Below are positions 52,925-64,000 of a DNA stretch of 64,000 nt, piece by piece; within the stretch, counting starts at the first letter, position 1, and every line of letters begins with the position of its first letter. The DNA lies in assembly GCA_032622095.1 (NCBI GenBank), contig CP136063.1, positions 182,631,956-182,695,955 of the forward strand, given 5' to 3'. This DNA comes from Siphonodentalium dalli. Its lineage: Eukaryota; Mollusca; Scaphopoda; Gadilida; Siphonodentaliidae. Below the pieces are notes generated by a model. That model was not told the origin of the DNA, did not search any database, and worked only from the letters and a program-made list of their open reading frames with translations. Both the position numbers and the translations under genes were made by a program.

Positions 52925-53505
52925 AAATTAAATTTTTTGTTTTTAAAGTTATGTCCCTGGCTCTGCCCCTATTTGACCCAGTGACCCCATTTGAACAAAT
53001 ATGAACCCCAGTCACCCAAGGTATCTCTGTACCAAATATAAGCTAAATCGGCCAAATATTTTTTTAGAAGAAGTCATTGTAAGAATCACTATGAGTTATG
53101 GCCCTGGTTTCTCAACTAATTGACCGGGTGACCTCATTTGAACAAATCTGAACACCAGTCACCCAAGGACTCTCCATACCAAATATTAGCTAAATTGGCC
53201 CAATGGTTATGGACAAGAAGTTGTTGTAAGAATTACTATGGAGGAATAGAGTTATGGCCCTTGTTTCGCAACTATTTGACCCAGTGACCTCATTTGAACA
53301 AATCTGAATGAGAGTCACCTAGGGAACATACACACCAAATATGAACCAATTCGGTATGATGGTTTAAGAGGAGAAGATGTTTTTAAAAAAGTTGACGGAC
53401 AGACGGACAAACGGACAGACGGACAGACGGACGGACGGACGACGGACGAGGAGTGATGACTATAGCTCCACCGGAGACTTTGTCTCAGGTGAGCTAAAAA
53501 CGATT
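52925..53505 (+). repeat. three-unit tandem repeat ending in GACGGAC array and hairpin
   Basis: Three units of about 160 bp (AGTTATG-CCCTGG, ATTTGACCCAGTGACC-CATTTGAACAAAT, CAGTCACC-AAGG, CCAAATAT-AGCTAAAT) lead to a (GACGGACA)n microsatellite at 53396-53450. Then CACCGGAGACTTTGTCTCAGGTG, a perfect-stemmed hairpin, is followed by AGCTAA. This 3' end is a familiar mollusc repeat. Hairpin plus CTAA could be a Helitron-type end, but an A rather than T follows. Confidence 0.75.
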
Positions 53506-55768
53506 TAAAACAATGTTTCTGTTATATATGGGGCCGACTTCGTGCGGGGCCGTCATCGTATGGGGCCAACTTCGCACGGGGCCGACTTCTCCTGTATTCA
53601 TAAAGAGCCCTGCAGTTAGAGAAGGTTGACTCTAACACATCAGCGACTGATAGTGATACATGTTTTATATCAGTCACTGATTTTGCCTGTAGTACCAACC
53701 CAAATTAACAACTCACTACAGGACATGTTTAAATAAAAAAAAACACCTCAACTCAAGAATAAGGTAAAGGTATTATTCCAGATTCTTATATAAATCATAA
53801 TGATAATCCCCATGTAAAAATGTCATTCTAATTAAAAATCAGTTAGGCCTAGCCCTAGAAGTAGTACACACTTATCAAGCCACACTTAATGGCACTCTTT
53901 GTTTCTTCTTAAAAATTTCAATTTACTTTCATTTTCAACTGACTGAAGTTTTACTGCCATTAGCCGATGATTAGGAATGAATAAATACTCGAGAAAAACA
54001 ATTAATCAATATCCACCAGCGTCATAGTACACAAACACGCACAGTTGTTAACGTTTCTTCTTATAAATTTGCATTTGTTTACAAACAATGCCGAGTCAAA
54101 ACGGGGAATTCCCTGCCATTCCAATGTTCGACTCCAACCAAGTTGACCTACTCATTTTCACGCGATAACAGCCGCTGAGCGAAGTTATTTTAGCTGACAA
54201 AACTATTAAACATCGGAATAATAATGGATGCAACCTCATCAACTTATCATTACGCATGCATACAGTGCCTTATTTGCCTAAAATACGACAGCAAATCATT
54301 GCACCGACACAAGAGAATGGAATAACAGTGATAATAAAAATGGCGACGTCTTCATGAAATTCTATCATTTCTGCGCATGCGCAAGAAAATTCCAAATAAG
54401 GAGTTGCCATATAAGGAAACTGCAATCTCAATAATTACCAAGCAATTAAAGTCTCTACAAATTTTGTTTCATGATCGAACTGCGGACCTGATAATTATCG
54501 AAATATGTAGTCGAAATAATTTTTAATTAGTTAATCACATGATTTAGATATCAACACACTCTTAAAGACGCAATACACCGCTATCTAATGTCGTTATTTA
54601 ACTGGGTCGGTGTTTGTTGTTCATTGCTTCGTTTTTAGGAAAACCATTGTATCTGTTTTGCGCATGCGCAAGTCACTTTCCATATTTGGAATTTCCATAT
54701 ATGGGATTTGTGTTAACCTCAATACCGATCGATACCGATCAAGCTAAAACATATAACCACGCAATTATCTTAGCATAAAAATAAGATATATTGTAATTTA
54801 TGCAACTACGACCCTGGTAACCCTGATAACTAATAAAATATACCGGCCAATTCATTTTAAGATCGTTATTTCACTTTGTTTTAAGCATAAATACACTCTT
54901 AAACGCACATAAACGACCCATTGGCGTTAAAATTAAATATACTCGGTATTTATTATATTAGTTTTTTATTGCTCAGTATAGAGTTAGACCCTTGACACCT
55001 GTCAATATATTTGGGCTGAATTCATATGATGCGGTATTATTCCTCGAAATAAACAACAAAGCAGTCGTTACTTCGAAATGTCGTTTGGGCTAACATTTAC
55101 ACAAATCCTTCGCGTGTTCTCCTCAATTGGCACATATGTTCTCAGTCGACACACAGGTTATCCCAGAAAGTGGTGTGAAATAAACACCCAAGGTTTGGGT
55201 GAAATGATATGAGTAAATCCCGACGTTTTCGCTATTGCGTACCAGAAACATAATCTAACTGCAATATGAGCTGGCAAACTACCTGAAAAGTTGCAATATG
55301 TATGAGTATATATGGCAATGTTTTCACCTACCATCTGCCACCGGGTCCCGTTGTGCGACGTCCTCACCGGGTGTGTGAGTTCACGTATGACCAGCGTGAA
55401 TATAATGTTACGTTTATAGTTGTTAGTAATCCGTCTATTCAGTCAGAAAACATGTTTTATGTTGTTATTCTTGTTATTCTGCAATATTTTGATCTAAAAA
55501 TAGAATTGTCTCGCCTCATGGACAGCAACTTCCTAGTGCTCGTTGACCACTACATTAGTCTCAATTGAATCTGCTGACATCAAATGTGGTGTCTTTGTGC
55601 TTATTCAACTTTGTTCTCATGATGTACATGCCGAGTCATATCGTTGTCAATGGGCTGAGGAACACTCAGGTTGATTTTGACGAGACCCGTCCTTCTTGTA
55701 ACAAGAGTCGCAAATTGGACGTGCCACTGTATCGCGCCCTTTAACTACAACGATATACATAGGCTTAT
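53506..55768. other. no gene recognised
   Basis: It starts with GGGGCCGACTTCG-like phrases repeated four times (53530-53590). The rest is AT-rich with no protein signature. The overlapping frames 55158-55367 and 55302-55568 show no family motif. Confidence 0.45.
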
Positions 55769-55867
55769 TCTCACTTTGCCGACGAGCCTGCAAAAATATC
55801 GCCGGCAAGGTGTGATCGTCGCGCCTATAGTCTGTATTAATTAAATAACAGTTTTCCCGGCTCCCGT

Positions 55868-56092
55868 TTGCAATGTTGTTTTAGCATGCCGCTAAACGAG
55901 TTTCACATGAGTCGTCATCAGATGGGCGATTTTCATGTTCACTCAGTCAACACAAAGAACGAGATAGTTAGTTCTTCAATGAGTCAACACAACCATCTAG
56001 CCGATTCTGACCAGGTACGACACATGCATTTTCTTATTTCAAATTCTTATAAAGAGCATCCTTTCTTCTCTAAACAAAATGCCAGTCAATAA
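55868..56092 (+). pseudogene. possible remnant of the FLYWCH-type N-terminal zinc finger
   Basis: GDFHVHSVNTKNEIV and SQHNHLADSDQ resemble the end of FLYWCH fingers (a HNH preceded by strands), which usually sit at the N-terminus of this transposase group. The earlier Cys residues and about 50 residues before the transposase core are not readable. It contains AAAGAGCATC (56051) and ends in AAAGAGCGTT (56091). Confidence 0.4.
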
Positions 56093-56182
56093 AGAGCGTT
56101 CTAATTTATAATAATATTTAACTGATATATCTATATACAAAAAAATAGACATCAAATCTAATTTGTTTTTAACAGGTTATGG

Positions 56183-57184
56183 TTGATGCCTTCGTCGCAG
56201 ATCTCAAGCATGCGATCTGCATTATATAATATATATGTACCAGAACGATACTCAACAACAACCACCGGCGAAGTTTTCCTGCTATCGTCAGAAAGAGACA
56301 ACGACATCATGATATTCGCGACAGCCAGCAATCTACAATTTCTTCAAGACGCCGACACCTGGTTCTGCGATGGTACCTTCGACAAGAGTCCGAATCTCTA
56401 CCACCAGATGTACACGATACATGCGTTCGTCGACAACAAGATGTTGCCACTTGTGTATGGATTCCTGTCGAACAAGAATCAGGCGACATACACCAGATTC
56501 TTCGAGACACTAAAACAAAAGGCCAACGATTTCAACATCCAGCTTAATCCACCAACCTTGTTCACAGACTACGAGAAAGCGGCACAGAACGCGATTACAG
56601 ACATTTTTCCAACAACACAACTCAAAGGGTGCATGTTTCACTACAGCCAGTGCATATATAAGTATGCTACAGTGACGTGTCATTTGAAGGCAGAGTATGA
56701 CGAACCAGATTCAGAGATAAGGAACTTAATTCGACGTGCCATCGCTTTACCATTCGTCCCCGTCGACCAGTTGAGCGATGCGTGGCTCAATGTACTAGAA
56801 GAATTGGAAGAATATATGGAAACAACAGACCGCCCAATTGACGACCGCGTGATAAAGTTTTCCGATTATGTGACTATGCAGTGGATTGAAGGTGACGAAG
56901 ATCGTACCATGTGGAATCACTATAATACAACCGGCCCCCGGACCACAAACCACATCGAATGGTGGCACAGAAAACTTCAAGGTTATATAGCAGCTTCAAA
57001 ACCAAATATATTCGACATGATCGACCATATTAAAAAAGCACAAGCATATACAGAATCGACGATACTTCAACTGACTGGTGGCGGCATAGTTCAACCACAG
57101 AGAAGAAAATATCGGGCGGTCAACGCGTCTCTTAGACATTTCAAGCGAATATTCAGGGAAAACGAGATCGACGTTGTTGAATAA
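56183..57184 (+). CDS. MULE-domain transposase
   Basis: 333 residues in one intact frame. The MULE catalytic domain shows Asp in WFCDGTFDKSP (about 62), Asp in FTDYEKAAQ (about 128) and a later CMFHYSQ (about 150), with the acidic third residue further on. TNHIEWWHRKL near residue 255 is the usual post-core motif. This group cuts and pastes its own element. The start is uncertain: the frame opens with PSSQISSMRSALY, which in relatives lies inside the protein, so the N-terminal zinc-finger exon is lost or decayed. An AG acceptor ends at 56175. A polyadenylation-like AATAAATA lies at about 57296. Confidence 0.8.
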   Translation: MMPSSQISSMRSALYNIYVPERYSTTTTGEVFLLSSERDNDIMIFATASNLQFLQDADTWFCDGTFDKSPNLYHQMYTIHAFVDNKMLPLVYGFLSNKNQATYTRFFETLKQKANDFNIQLNPPTLFTDYEKAAQNAITDIFPTTQLKGCMFHYSQCIYKYATVTCHLKAEYDEPDSEIRNLIRRAIALPFVPVDQLSDAWLNVLEELEEYMETTDRPIDDRVIKFSDYVTMQWIEGDEDRTMWNHYNTTGPRTTNHIEWWHRKLQGYIAASKPNIFDMIDHIKKAQAYTESTILQLTGGGIVQPQRRKYRAVNASLRHFKRIFRENEIDVVE

Positions 57185-57667
57185 TTAGATTCAATCGCTA
57201 AATTAGTTCGCCATTGAGCTTTTTGTTAAAGTATTGTCGTGTATTTGTTATATGTTTGTTATCTCCTTGTGTGTATTTTATTAATTATTTTGAATCAATA
57301 AATAGATAAAACATGACATAGATTATTTCCTGACATCAACATTGAATCAGCACCAAAGGTTCCAAAACCCTCGTTCCCAAATTGACAAATCATTTAAAAA
57401 CCTACAAAAATAGAGGACAAACCATTAAAACACCAAAAGAAAAGAGGAATAGACTATAAGCGGCAAATGATTGAAGTAAGGGATTATTGCCACCTCGTGC
57501 AGGTACCGCGGAAACAATAGCCGTCGGCAAAGTGAGATGCATATGGTGATCGGTCTGTGCGCACATGTTACTATTGTACAGAGTGCAAAACCATACCATG
57601 TCATTCCTCTCCATTAACTTAAAACTAGATTAAGACTCACCATGATTCCATTTAATGTATTCGCTTG

Positions 57668-58040
57668 TCACCTTTTCTTCACCACAACCCCGTTTTGATC
57701 CGATTTGATTACCTGAGTTTTATCAACTTTGGCTTTCAGACCAGATAATTTCGCAAACTTATTAATTATATCTAATGATGTATTCAAGGATTGATTATCA
57801 CCACGGAGGAAGAATGTCAGGTCGTCTGCATATTGAGACAAAATGGTCTCAGAGTCATGTATTTTGATTCCATTAGTGTTTTTGTGGAATTTCAATGATG
57901 CACTGAGTATTTCAGTGCACAAAATAAAAATATACGGAGATAATGGATCGTCCTGGCTGACCCCTCGGCGGACCGCTCTACAAACATCAATTTGCTATAG
58001 TTTCCATTGTTTAGAAAATAACTGAAGAAAGTTTTGATCC
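57668..58040 (-). pseudogene. LINE reverse transcriptase fragment
   Basis: On the minus strand: RRGVSQDDPLSPYIFIL, then ILSQYADDLTFFLRGDNQSL and FAKLSGLKAKVDKTQVI. These are RT motifs 4-6 with the YADD catalytic box, in the style of L1/Tx1-type elements. It begins after a stop or frameshift near 57990 and ends at 57668. Only about 120 residues remain. Confidence 0.8.
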
Positions 58041-58079
58041 ATTTCGTATGGAGCCCCGGACGTGACATCCGAATTTTTT

Positions 58080-58555
58080 TTTTAAGTCGTGGCCACGAGA
58101 ATATGAAGTCGTGGCCACGAGCATATGAAGTCGTGGCCACGAGAATATGAGGTCGTGGCCACGAGACGACGAAGTCGTTGCCACGAGAATAAGGTCGTGC
58201 ACAGGCCACGAGCATAAATTCGTGGCCACGAGAATAATGCCGTGGCCACGAGAATATGGTCGTGGCCACGAGAATATGAAGTCGTGGCCACGAGAATATG
58301 AAGTCGTGGCCACGAGACTATGAAGTCGTGCCCACGAGAATATGAAGTCGTGGCCACGAGAATAAAGTCGTGGGCACGAGAATAAAGTCGTGGCCACGAG
58401 AATAAGGTCGTGGCCACGATAATAATGTCGTGGCCACGAGAATATTCTCGTGGCCACGACTTCATAGTCTCGTGGCCACGACTTCACATTCTCGTGGCCA
58501 CGACTTCATAGTCTCGTGGCCACGAGAATGTGAAGTCGTGGCCACGAGACTATGA
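58080..58555. repeat. palindromic minisatellite, CGTGGCCACG units with orientation switch
   Basis: About 24 copies of TCGTGGCCACGAGAATATGAAG-type units, 17-22 bp each. Every unit contains the 12-bp palindrome TCGTGGCCACGA. Up to about 58440 the linker reads GAGAATATGAAG. From there to about 58520 it reads ACTTCATAGTCTC or ACTTCACATTCTC, the inverse, and then the direct form returns. Open frames across it repeat SWPRxYSRGHDF on the minus strand and are not supported as genes. Confidence 0.92.
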
Positions 58556-58560
58556 AGATA

Positions 58561-59753
58561 TATACAATTGCTCTATTATTGTCTGTACTTATCATTTTTG
58601 TTTAGCAATTATGGCCATGGTTTTCGGGTCATGCGGAAATTCCCCAATCGAGCCTAATCTTGCATATTGTTCATCCTGTTCCCTTGGACCATATGAACCT
58701 AATTGGAGGTCGACATATGTTAAACCTGAGCGTATTTCAAAACTAAATAATTCTAATAAGGCACTAGTTAAGCAACCGGTTATATGCAAGCCTATTTACC
58801 GTGGTAATATGTTTTCACTTGTGGCCCTCGCCATACAATGGAATAACGGGTATAGATCACTGTGAACTTATGAAATCAAATAAAATCAAATATTTAATGG
58901 TATCAATTCAACATGCGAATTGTCACCAATTGTAAACAAACATATAGTAACATTTAATGTGTGAACAAAATTGACCAACATAATTAAAAATGAAAAATAA
59001 AGAATGCTGAAGTGGTAAATGGATGTCTTTGATGACGAAACATGTAAATGTGCATTTTGTTTTGGTAAATTGTCTGATGATAATATTAAAGTATTAACAG
59101 CTTACTGTTGATTATTAACGATGCAATTAATGTCAGAAATTAATTTTATGAAATTCCGGATGTCACTGCACATCCAATCAAACTTCATATAAAGTGGAGT
59201 AAATGATAATCAAATACATTTTCTTAGAGCCAGTATTATAACTAGACCTTTATTAATACTGATAATTTAAGTTCTGCTATAGAACTGGAACTTTTAATAT
59301 CAATCTTATCTCAGAATCAAATAAGTCCAATATGAAACTATGTGAATATTTCGGTTCAATATTAAAGTACCTATTTTCACGAGAATGTGTTGATTTAGTT
59401 ATAGTGCTGTGACAAATGTCATTGCACACGTCGAGCATCACCAGACAGCATTATATGCGGTATTTTGGGTCTCGACCGCGTACATGGAACACTACTGTTC
59501 CACAGCAACCCCTTCTGTCATATTCTGACATATTGTGTCTGTTTGGCAAGAACGCGCCCGCCAATGATATTCTATGATGACAGAACTGTGCGTATCGTAA
59601 AAGTGTCGGTATATTCCATACGCCGGAGATCATATCTCTTATAACCCATGACATGATAGATTACAACAGGTTCAAGGGAACTGTCGGCACAATATGGGCG
59701 GAGAGGTCACGTGTGTCATCAATCTCACAGACATTTAATGTATTAATGTACCA
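58561..59753. other. no gene recognised
   Basis: AT-rich. The open frame 58530-58865 has no family motif. About 59325-59400 is a copy of a repeat also seen at 300-370. Confidence 0.45.
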
Positions 59754-60204
59754 GGTTACACTGGTGTAAATGTTTTCCATAGGCCTCAGTGCTAACGTTT
59801 TAGCATATAGTGTTGGCAATATAAATGTTGGGTCCCAAATTTTCTTTAAATCTGAAAAATTGACATTTTGGGAAACTTTTTACACAAAAAAATCATGTCT
59901 GTCTAGCAGGGAATTCGCCTTTAAATCTTATGTTTTCGTAACTAGTGTCAGAACCGCATAAAACAATACAGTCATATTTTAGACCACACCAAAAAATTCA
60001 AACTTCACTACAAAGGGTTAATTCCTGTGCCAATGGTTATTTTACCTATGGGAAATCATAGTGAAGAGGTGTGATGATTTTTTTATGTGAAAAGCACACA
60101 AGGCTATTGACCAATCAGGGCCCAGTGTCTATTTTATTCTCTCCTATATATTCCTCCCGCATCCGCTAGATGTCACTCGGAACCTTATTTACACCAGTGT
60201 AACC
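59754..60204. mobile_element. TIR-bounded element, tandem copy A
   Basis: It begins GGTTACACTGGTGTAAATG and ends ATTTACACCAGTGTAACC, a near-exact inverse. The end motif TTACACTGGTGTAA is itself almost palindromic. No transposase. Type of element not identified. Confidence 0.7.
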
Positions 60205-61107
60205 TAAAGCGATAGCCCGCTTTTTCGCGGAATAATTGTAACTCCCTACATTTCTTCAGAATTGCCCATCAATGGAAAAAATGTGTTCAAAAACAATATC
60301 ACTTCTGTGGTTCTTTATTTATCACACACAATTTAACCCCACCCTCTAACAAATTATTCATCAAAAAACCACACTTTTCCACCACCAGTCATGTTCAGGC
60401 CCCATTTTCACTACTCAGTTTTAGGGGTCTGGTGTTGCAAACTTGGATCAGCTATGGAAGACTGTACAAGATTCTTTCCATGAGAGAACTTCTGGTGATG
60501 TGAGGTCATTGAGTCCAGATTTGATCAGCTGAGCATCAAGCGCATGACTTTATCAGCACATTGCAGAATAAAATATGACATTTTCGGGTATGCAAGGGTG
60601 ATCCAAGATAACTGGATGTGGGTGTATATTGAATTAGTTGAATAAAGATATGCTCTCTTTGAATTGCTGAAGCATTTTCTTAAATATGTCCAAGTTTTAG
60701 TGCTATTAAGCTTCAAATGACCATACCCACCAGTGGAAATGACACACTTTTATGATGTATATCTGTATATCACTGGCTATAAAATCCAAAATACTTGTTA
60801 GATTAGGTTCTTATAACAATTGATATATGTGTCGTTGACATGCTCATGTTATGGGTCATTTGCATTATCATGTGACTATTACCACCTTGAAATTTTTTGA
60901 AAATACCTTGAAAAATTGGCATTTTTTATGAAAAATCTTACTATTTTTTTGGCTGATGTAAGTGAAAGAAGACATCAGCAGCAAGAATAGCCACACCATA
61001 CATGAGATATTCATTGGACTGAAAGACCAGGCTCTGTAAAATGCATTTAAATGCTTTAAAGTGACTCACAGGAATCAAAAATGATAAAAAGCTATTTTTT
61101 CCCTTTA

Positions 61108-61562
61108 GGTTACACTGGTGTAAATGTTTTCCATAGGCCTCAGTGCTAACGTTTTTTTTTTAGCGTATAGTGTTGGCAATATAAATTTGGGTCCAAAATT
61201 TTCTTTAAATCTGAAAAATTGACATTTTGGGAAACTTTTTACACAAAAAAATCATGTCTGTCTAGCAGGGAATTCGCCTTTAAATCTTATGTTTTCGTAA
61301 CTAGTGTCAGAACCGCATAAAACAATAGTCATATTTTAGACCACACCAAAAAATTCAAACTTCACTACAAAGGGTTAATTCCTGTGCCAATGGTTATTTT
61401 ACCTATGGGAAATCATAGTGAAGAGGTGTGATGATTTGTTTTATGTGAAAAGCACACAAGGCTATTGACCAATCAGGGCCCAGTGTCTATTTTATTCTCT
61501 CCTATATATTCCTCCCGCATCCGCTAGATGTCACTCGGAACCTTATTTACACCAGTGTAACC
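61108..61562. mobile_element. TIR-bounded element, tandem copy B
   Basis: Same ends as copy A, with an extra T-run near 61154 and a few point differences inside. Confidence 0.7.
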
Positions 61563-62464
61563 TAAAGCGATAGCCCGCTTTTTCGCGGAATAATTGTAAC
61601 TCCCTACATTTCTTCAGAATTGCCCATCAATGGAAAAAATGTGTTCAAAAACAATATCACTTCTGTGGTTCTTTATTTATCACACACAATTTAACCCCAC
61701 CCCTTTAACAAATTATTCATCAAAAAAGCACAATTTTCCACCACCAGTCATGTTCAGGCCCCATTTTCACTCAGTTTTAGGGGTCTGGTGTTGCAAACTT
61801 GGATCAGCTATGGAAGACTGTACAATATTCTTTCCATGAGAGAACTTCTGGTGATGAGAGGTCATTGAGTCCAGATCTGATCAGCTGAGCATCAAGCGCA
61901 TGGCTTTGTCAGCACATTGAAGAATAAAATATGACATTTTCAGGTCTGCAAGGGTGATCCAAGATAACTGGATGTGGGTGTATATTGAATTAGTTGAATA
62001 AAGATATGCTCTCTTTGAATTGCTGAAGCAATTTCTTAAATGTGTCCATGTTTTAGTGCTATTAACCTTCAAATGGCCATACCCACCAGTGGAAATGACA
62101 CACTTTTATGATATATATCTGTATATCACTGGCTATAAAATCCAAAATACTTGTTAGATTAGGTTCTTATAACAATTGATATATGTGTCGTTAACATGCT
62201 CATGTTATGGGTCATTTGCATTATCATGTGACTATTACCACCTTGAAAAATTTTGAAAATACCTTGAAAAATTGGCATTTTTTATGAAAAATCTTACTAT
62301 TTTTTTTGGCTGAAGTAAGTGAAAGAAGACATCAGCAGCAAGAATAGCCACACCATACATGAGATATTCATTGGACTGAAAGACCAGGCTCTGTACAATG
62401 CATTTAAATGCTTTAAAGTGACTCCCAGGAATCAAAAATGATAAAAAGCTATTTTTTCCCTTTA

Positions 62465-62917
62465 GGTTACACTGGTGTAAATGTTTTCCATAGGCCTCAG
62501 TGCTAACGTTTTAGCGTATAGTGTTGGCAATATAAATGTTGGGTCCAAAAGTTTCTTTAAATCTGAAAAATTGACATTTTGGGAAACTTTTTACACAAAA
62601 AAATCATGTCTGTCTAGCAGGGAATTCGCCTTTAAATCTTATGTTTTCGTAACTAGTGTCAGAACCGCATAAAACAATACAGTCATATTTTAGACCACAC
62701 CAAAAAAATCAAACTTCACTACAAAGGGTTAATCCCCCTGTGCCAATGGTTATTTTACCTATGGGAAATCATAGGGGAGAGGTGTGATGATTTGTTTATG
62801 TGAAAAGCACACAAGGCTATTGACCAATCAGGGCCCAGTGTCTATTTTATTATCTCCTATATATTCCTCCCGCATCCGCTAGATGTCACTCGGAACCTTA
62901 TTTACACCAGTGTAACC
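62465..62917. mobile_element. TIR-bounded element, tandem copy C
   Basis: Same ends as A and B. After its right end the sequence no longer follows the spacer (CTAAAGCGATAG is absent), so the tandem array stops exactly at this element border. Confidence 0.7.
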
Positions 62918-64000
62918 ACCATGTAAACACTGTCTTGCATATGGGGTAAAATGTATCCATTGTATTAAATTATATGAAAGGCCCAACTAATTTTCGAACC
63001 CCCAGATCACAGTATAAAAAATAGATGCCATATTATATACCATTTGAAAGAGGAAACTTCAAAACATTGTATTTTTGACTTATTCGATATAATAAACTGC
63101 GAACATATGGTTTTTGTTGAGATATCGACGTCTGTTCTGTGCTCAAGTTTCTGCAAAAAGTTTATTATTTTCAATTGAAGTGGAATAACCCTATATATTT
63201 AGATAAAAGAGTTATTCTCCTTCCATTGAAGATAAACTTTATTTTGAATTCTGTTGCAGCCATAACGGGGGAAATGATTTTATGATTTCAGCTATTTTCT
63301 ATTACTCTATTGTCACCTTCTGAGACACAGACGTTCCACATTTTGATGAATTATGGTATTTTAATCATATTATATGGCATATATTGTTATTAAAACCGTA
63401 TATCAAGGCACTATAAAAAAAATAAACGGTGAATCAAAAATGAAGTGGGCCTTTAAAGGGGGACTGTATACAAAATCCAGTCATTTATGGGTATATCCCA
63501 ACATAATATATATATGCCTGCTTTGTTACGAAGACTCCATCCAAAAATATATGTGTATTGGGTTACTGAGGCAAGTATTTCCCAAACACGTTAGTTATAT
63601 TTTAGAATATTTGTCCAAATCTAAGATGGCTTCCAAAATGGTAACAAGAAATTGAAAATAGGGAACGTGAAGCAATGTTACACTGATCAGATACGAGAAC
63701 CATTATCTTGGTACAACAGTTGGCCCGATATCACCTTTTAGCAAATGTCGAAATAACATCGCCATATTTTACTCGACTTCACTATCGGCAATATCTGTCA
63801 AAATCAACTATGGGCAATGAATATTAAGGGGTATTCCCGTCACATTATTTTAAATTGCAAACTTTAATCTAATTTAAACAAAAAATATGGTATTTGATAT
63901 ATATATATCAAATAGATGTAAGCAAACAATTACATATATAATGTCAAATGAATAATAACCACCAGGTCCACGATGGCTGCCCAAATGGCGATGGGAATGC
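62918..64000. other. no gene recognised
   Basis: It includes a repeat shared with 41390-42120 (CATTTGAAAGAGGAAACTTC; AAGATGGCTTCCAAAATGGT). The open frame 63374-63655 lies on this repeat and has no signature. Confidence 0.45.

Larger units (their letters stand above)
55769..57537 (+). mobile_element. MULE-type DNA transposon, about 1.77 kb
   Basis: TCTCACTTTGCCGACG at 55769-55784 and its exact inverse at 57522-57537 flank a single MULE transposase gene. They may be the terminal inverted repeats or the inner part of longer, decayed ones. No clear target duplication was found, so the borders are provisional. Confidence 0.55.
59754..62917. repeat. 1.355-kb tandem repeat, about 2.3 units
   Basis: Starts of the repeated unit at 59754, 61108 and 62465 are 1354 and 1357 bp apart. 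Each unit is a TIR-bounded block of about 453 bp followed by a spacer of about 900 bp (60205-61107, 61563-62464). The spacers are homologous, with few differences. Short frames recurring in each unit (for example 60525-60716 and 61881-62072) lack any family signature. Confidence 0.9.

Noticed and set aside
57402-57614. 70-residue minus-strand frame near the MULE right end
   Set aside because: It crosses the inverted-repeat end, has no motif and no counterpart on the left side.
58011-58487. Long minus-strand frames over the CGTGGCCACG array (repeats of SWPRxYSRGHDF)
   Set aside because: They are translations of a tandem repeat with no stops, open in several frames at once; no start context or homology.

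Overview
The window looks like a marine invertebrate genome, most likely a mollusc or a close lophotrochozoan. The reasons are small GT-AG exons in long AT-rich introns, a very high load of MITEs, Helitrons, LINEs, DIRS-like relics and tRNA-derived SINEs, and repeat families of the kind common in bivalves. No species is claimed.

The host backbone is one plus-strand gene of the SLC23 (nucleobase/ascorbate transporter) family. Eight exons can be followed (4384-4481, 5193-5374, 8047-8167, 11138-11294, 16794-17047, 18013-18286, 21116-21211, 40031-40239). All seven junctions have GT-AG borders and matching phase, giving 462 residues ending at a normal stop. The N-terminal exons are not seen and probably lie upstream. 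Every intron is filled with mobile DNA: a tandem pair of Helitron-like elements (6480-7583), two SINEs with target duplications (5540-5847, 19601-19915), MITEs, and a frame-broken LINE (about 12490-15985).

The last intron holds a complete Polinton/Maverick (22162-39180, about 17.0 kb). It has terminal inverted repeats and a near-perfect 6-bp target duplication. Plus-strand genes in overlapping order are a packaging ATPase, two small Polinton proteins, a chromodomain integrase, a membrane protein, the minor capsid protein, a small protein, the major capsid protein and an adenain-like protease. On the minus strand lie a TATA-binding-protein-like gene, a gene with two PC4-like ssDNA-binding domains, and protein-primed DNA polymerase B split by an apparent spliceosomal intron. 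An unrecognised plus-strand gene follows a very GC-rich island. The TBP and PC4 genes sit 11 bp apart and suggest that this element carries its own transcription-initiation module. A 10-mer, AAAGAGCGTT, recurs in both terminal repeats, intergenic DNA and the polB intron.

Downstream of the transporter (40.3-64 kb) no host gene was recognised. The region holds a mariner-type MITE, a Harbinger-like non-autonomous element (43681-45104), two decayed DIRS-like copies (one split by about 3.75 kb of inserted DNA), a tRNA-Val-like sequence inside an inverted repeat, a MULE transposase gene (56183-57184), a LINE RT fragment, a palindromic CGTGGCCACG minisatellite that reverses orientation (58080-58555), and a 1.355-kb tandem repeat carrying three TIR-bounded elements (59754-62917).
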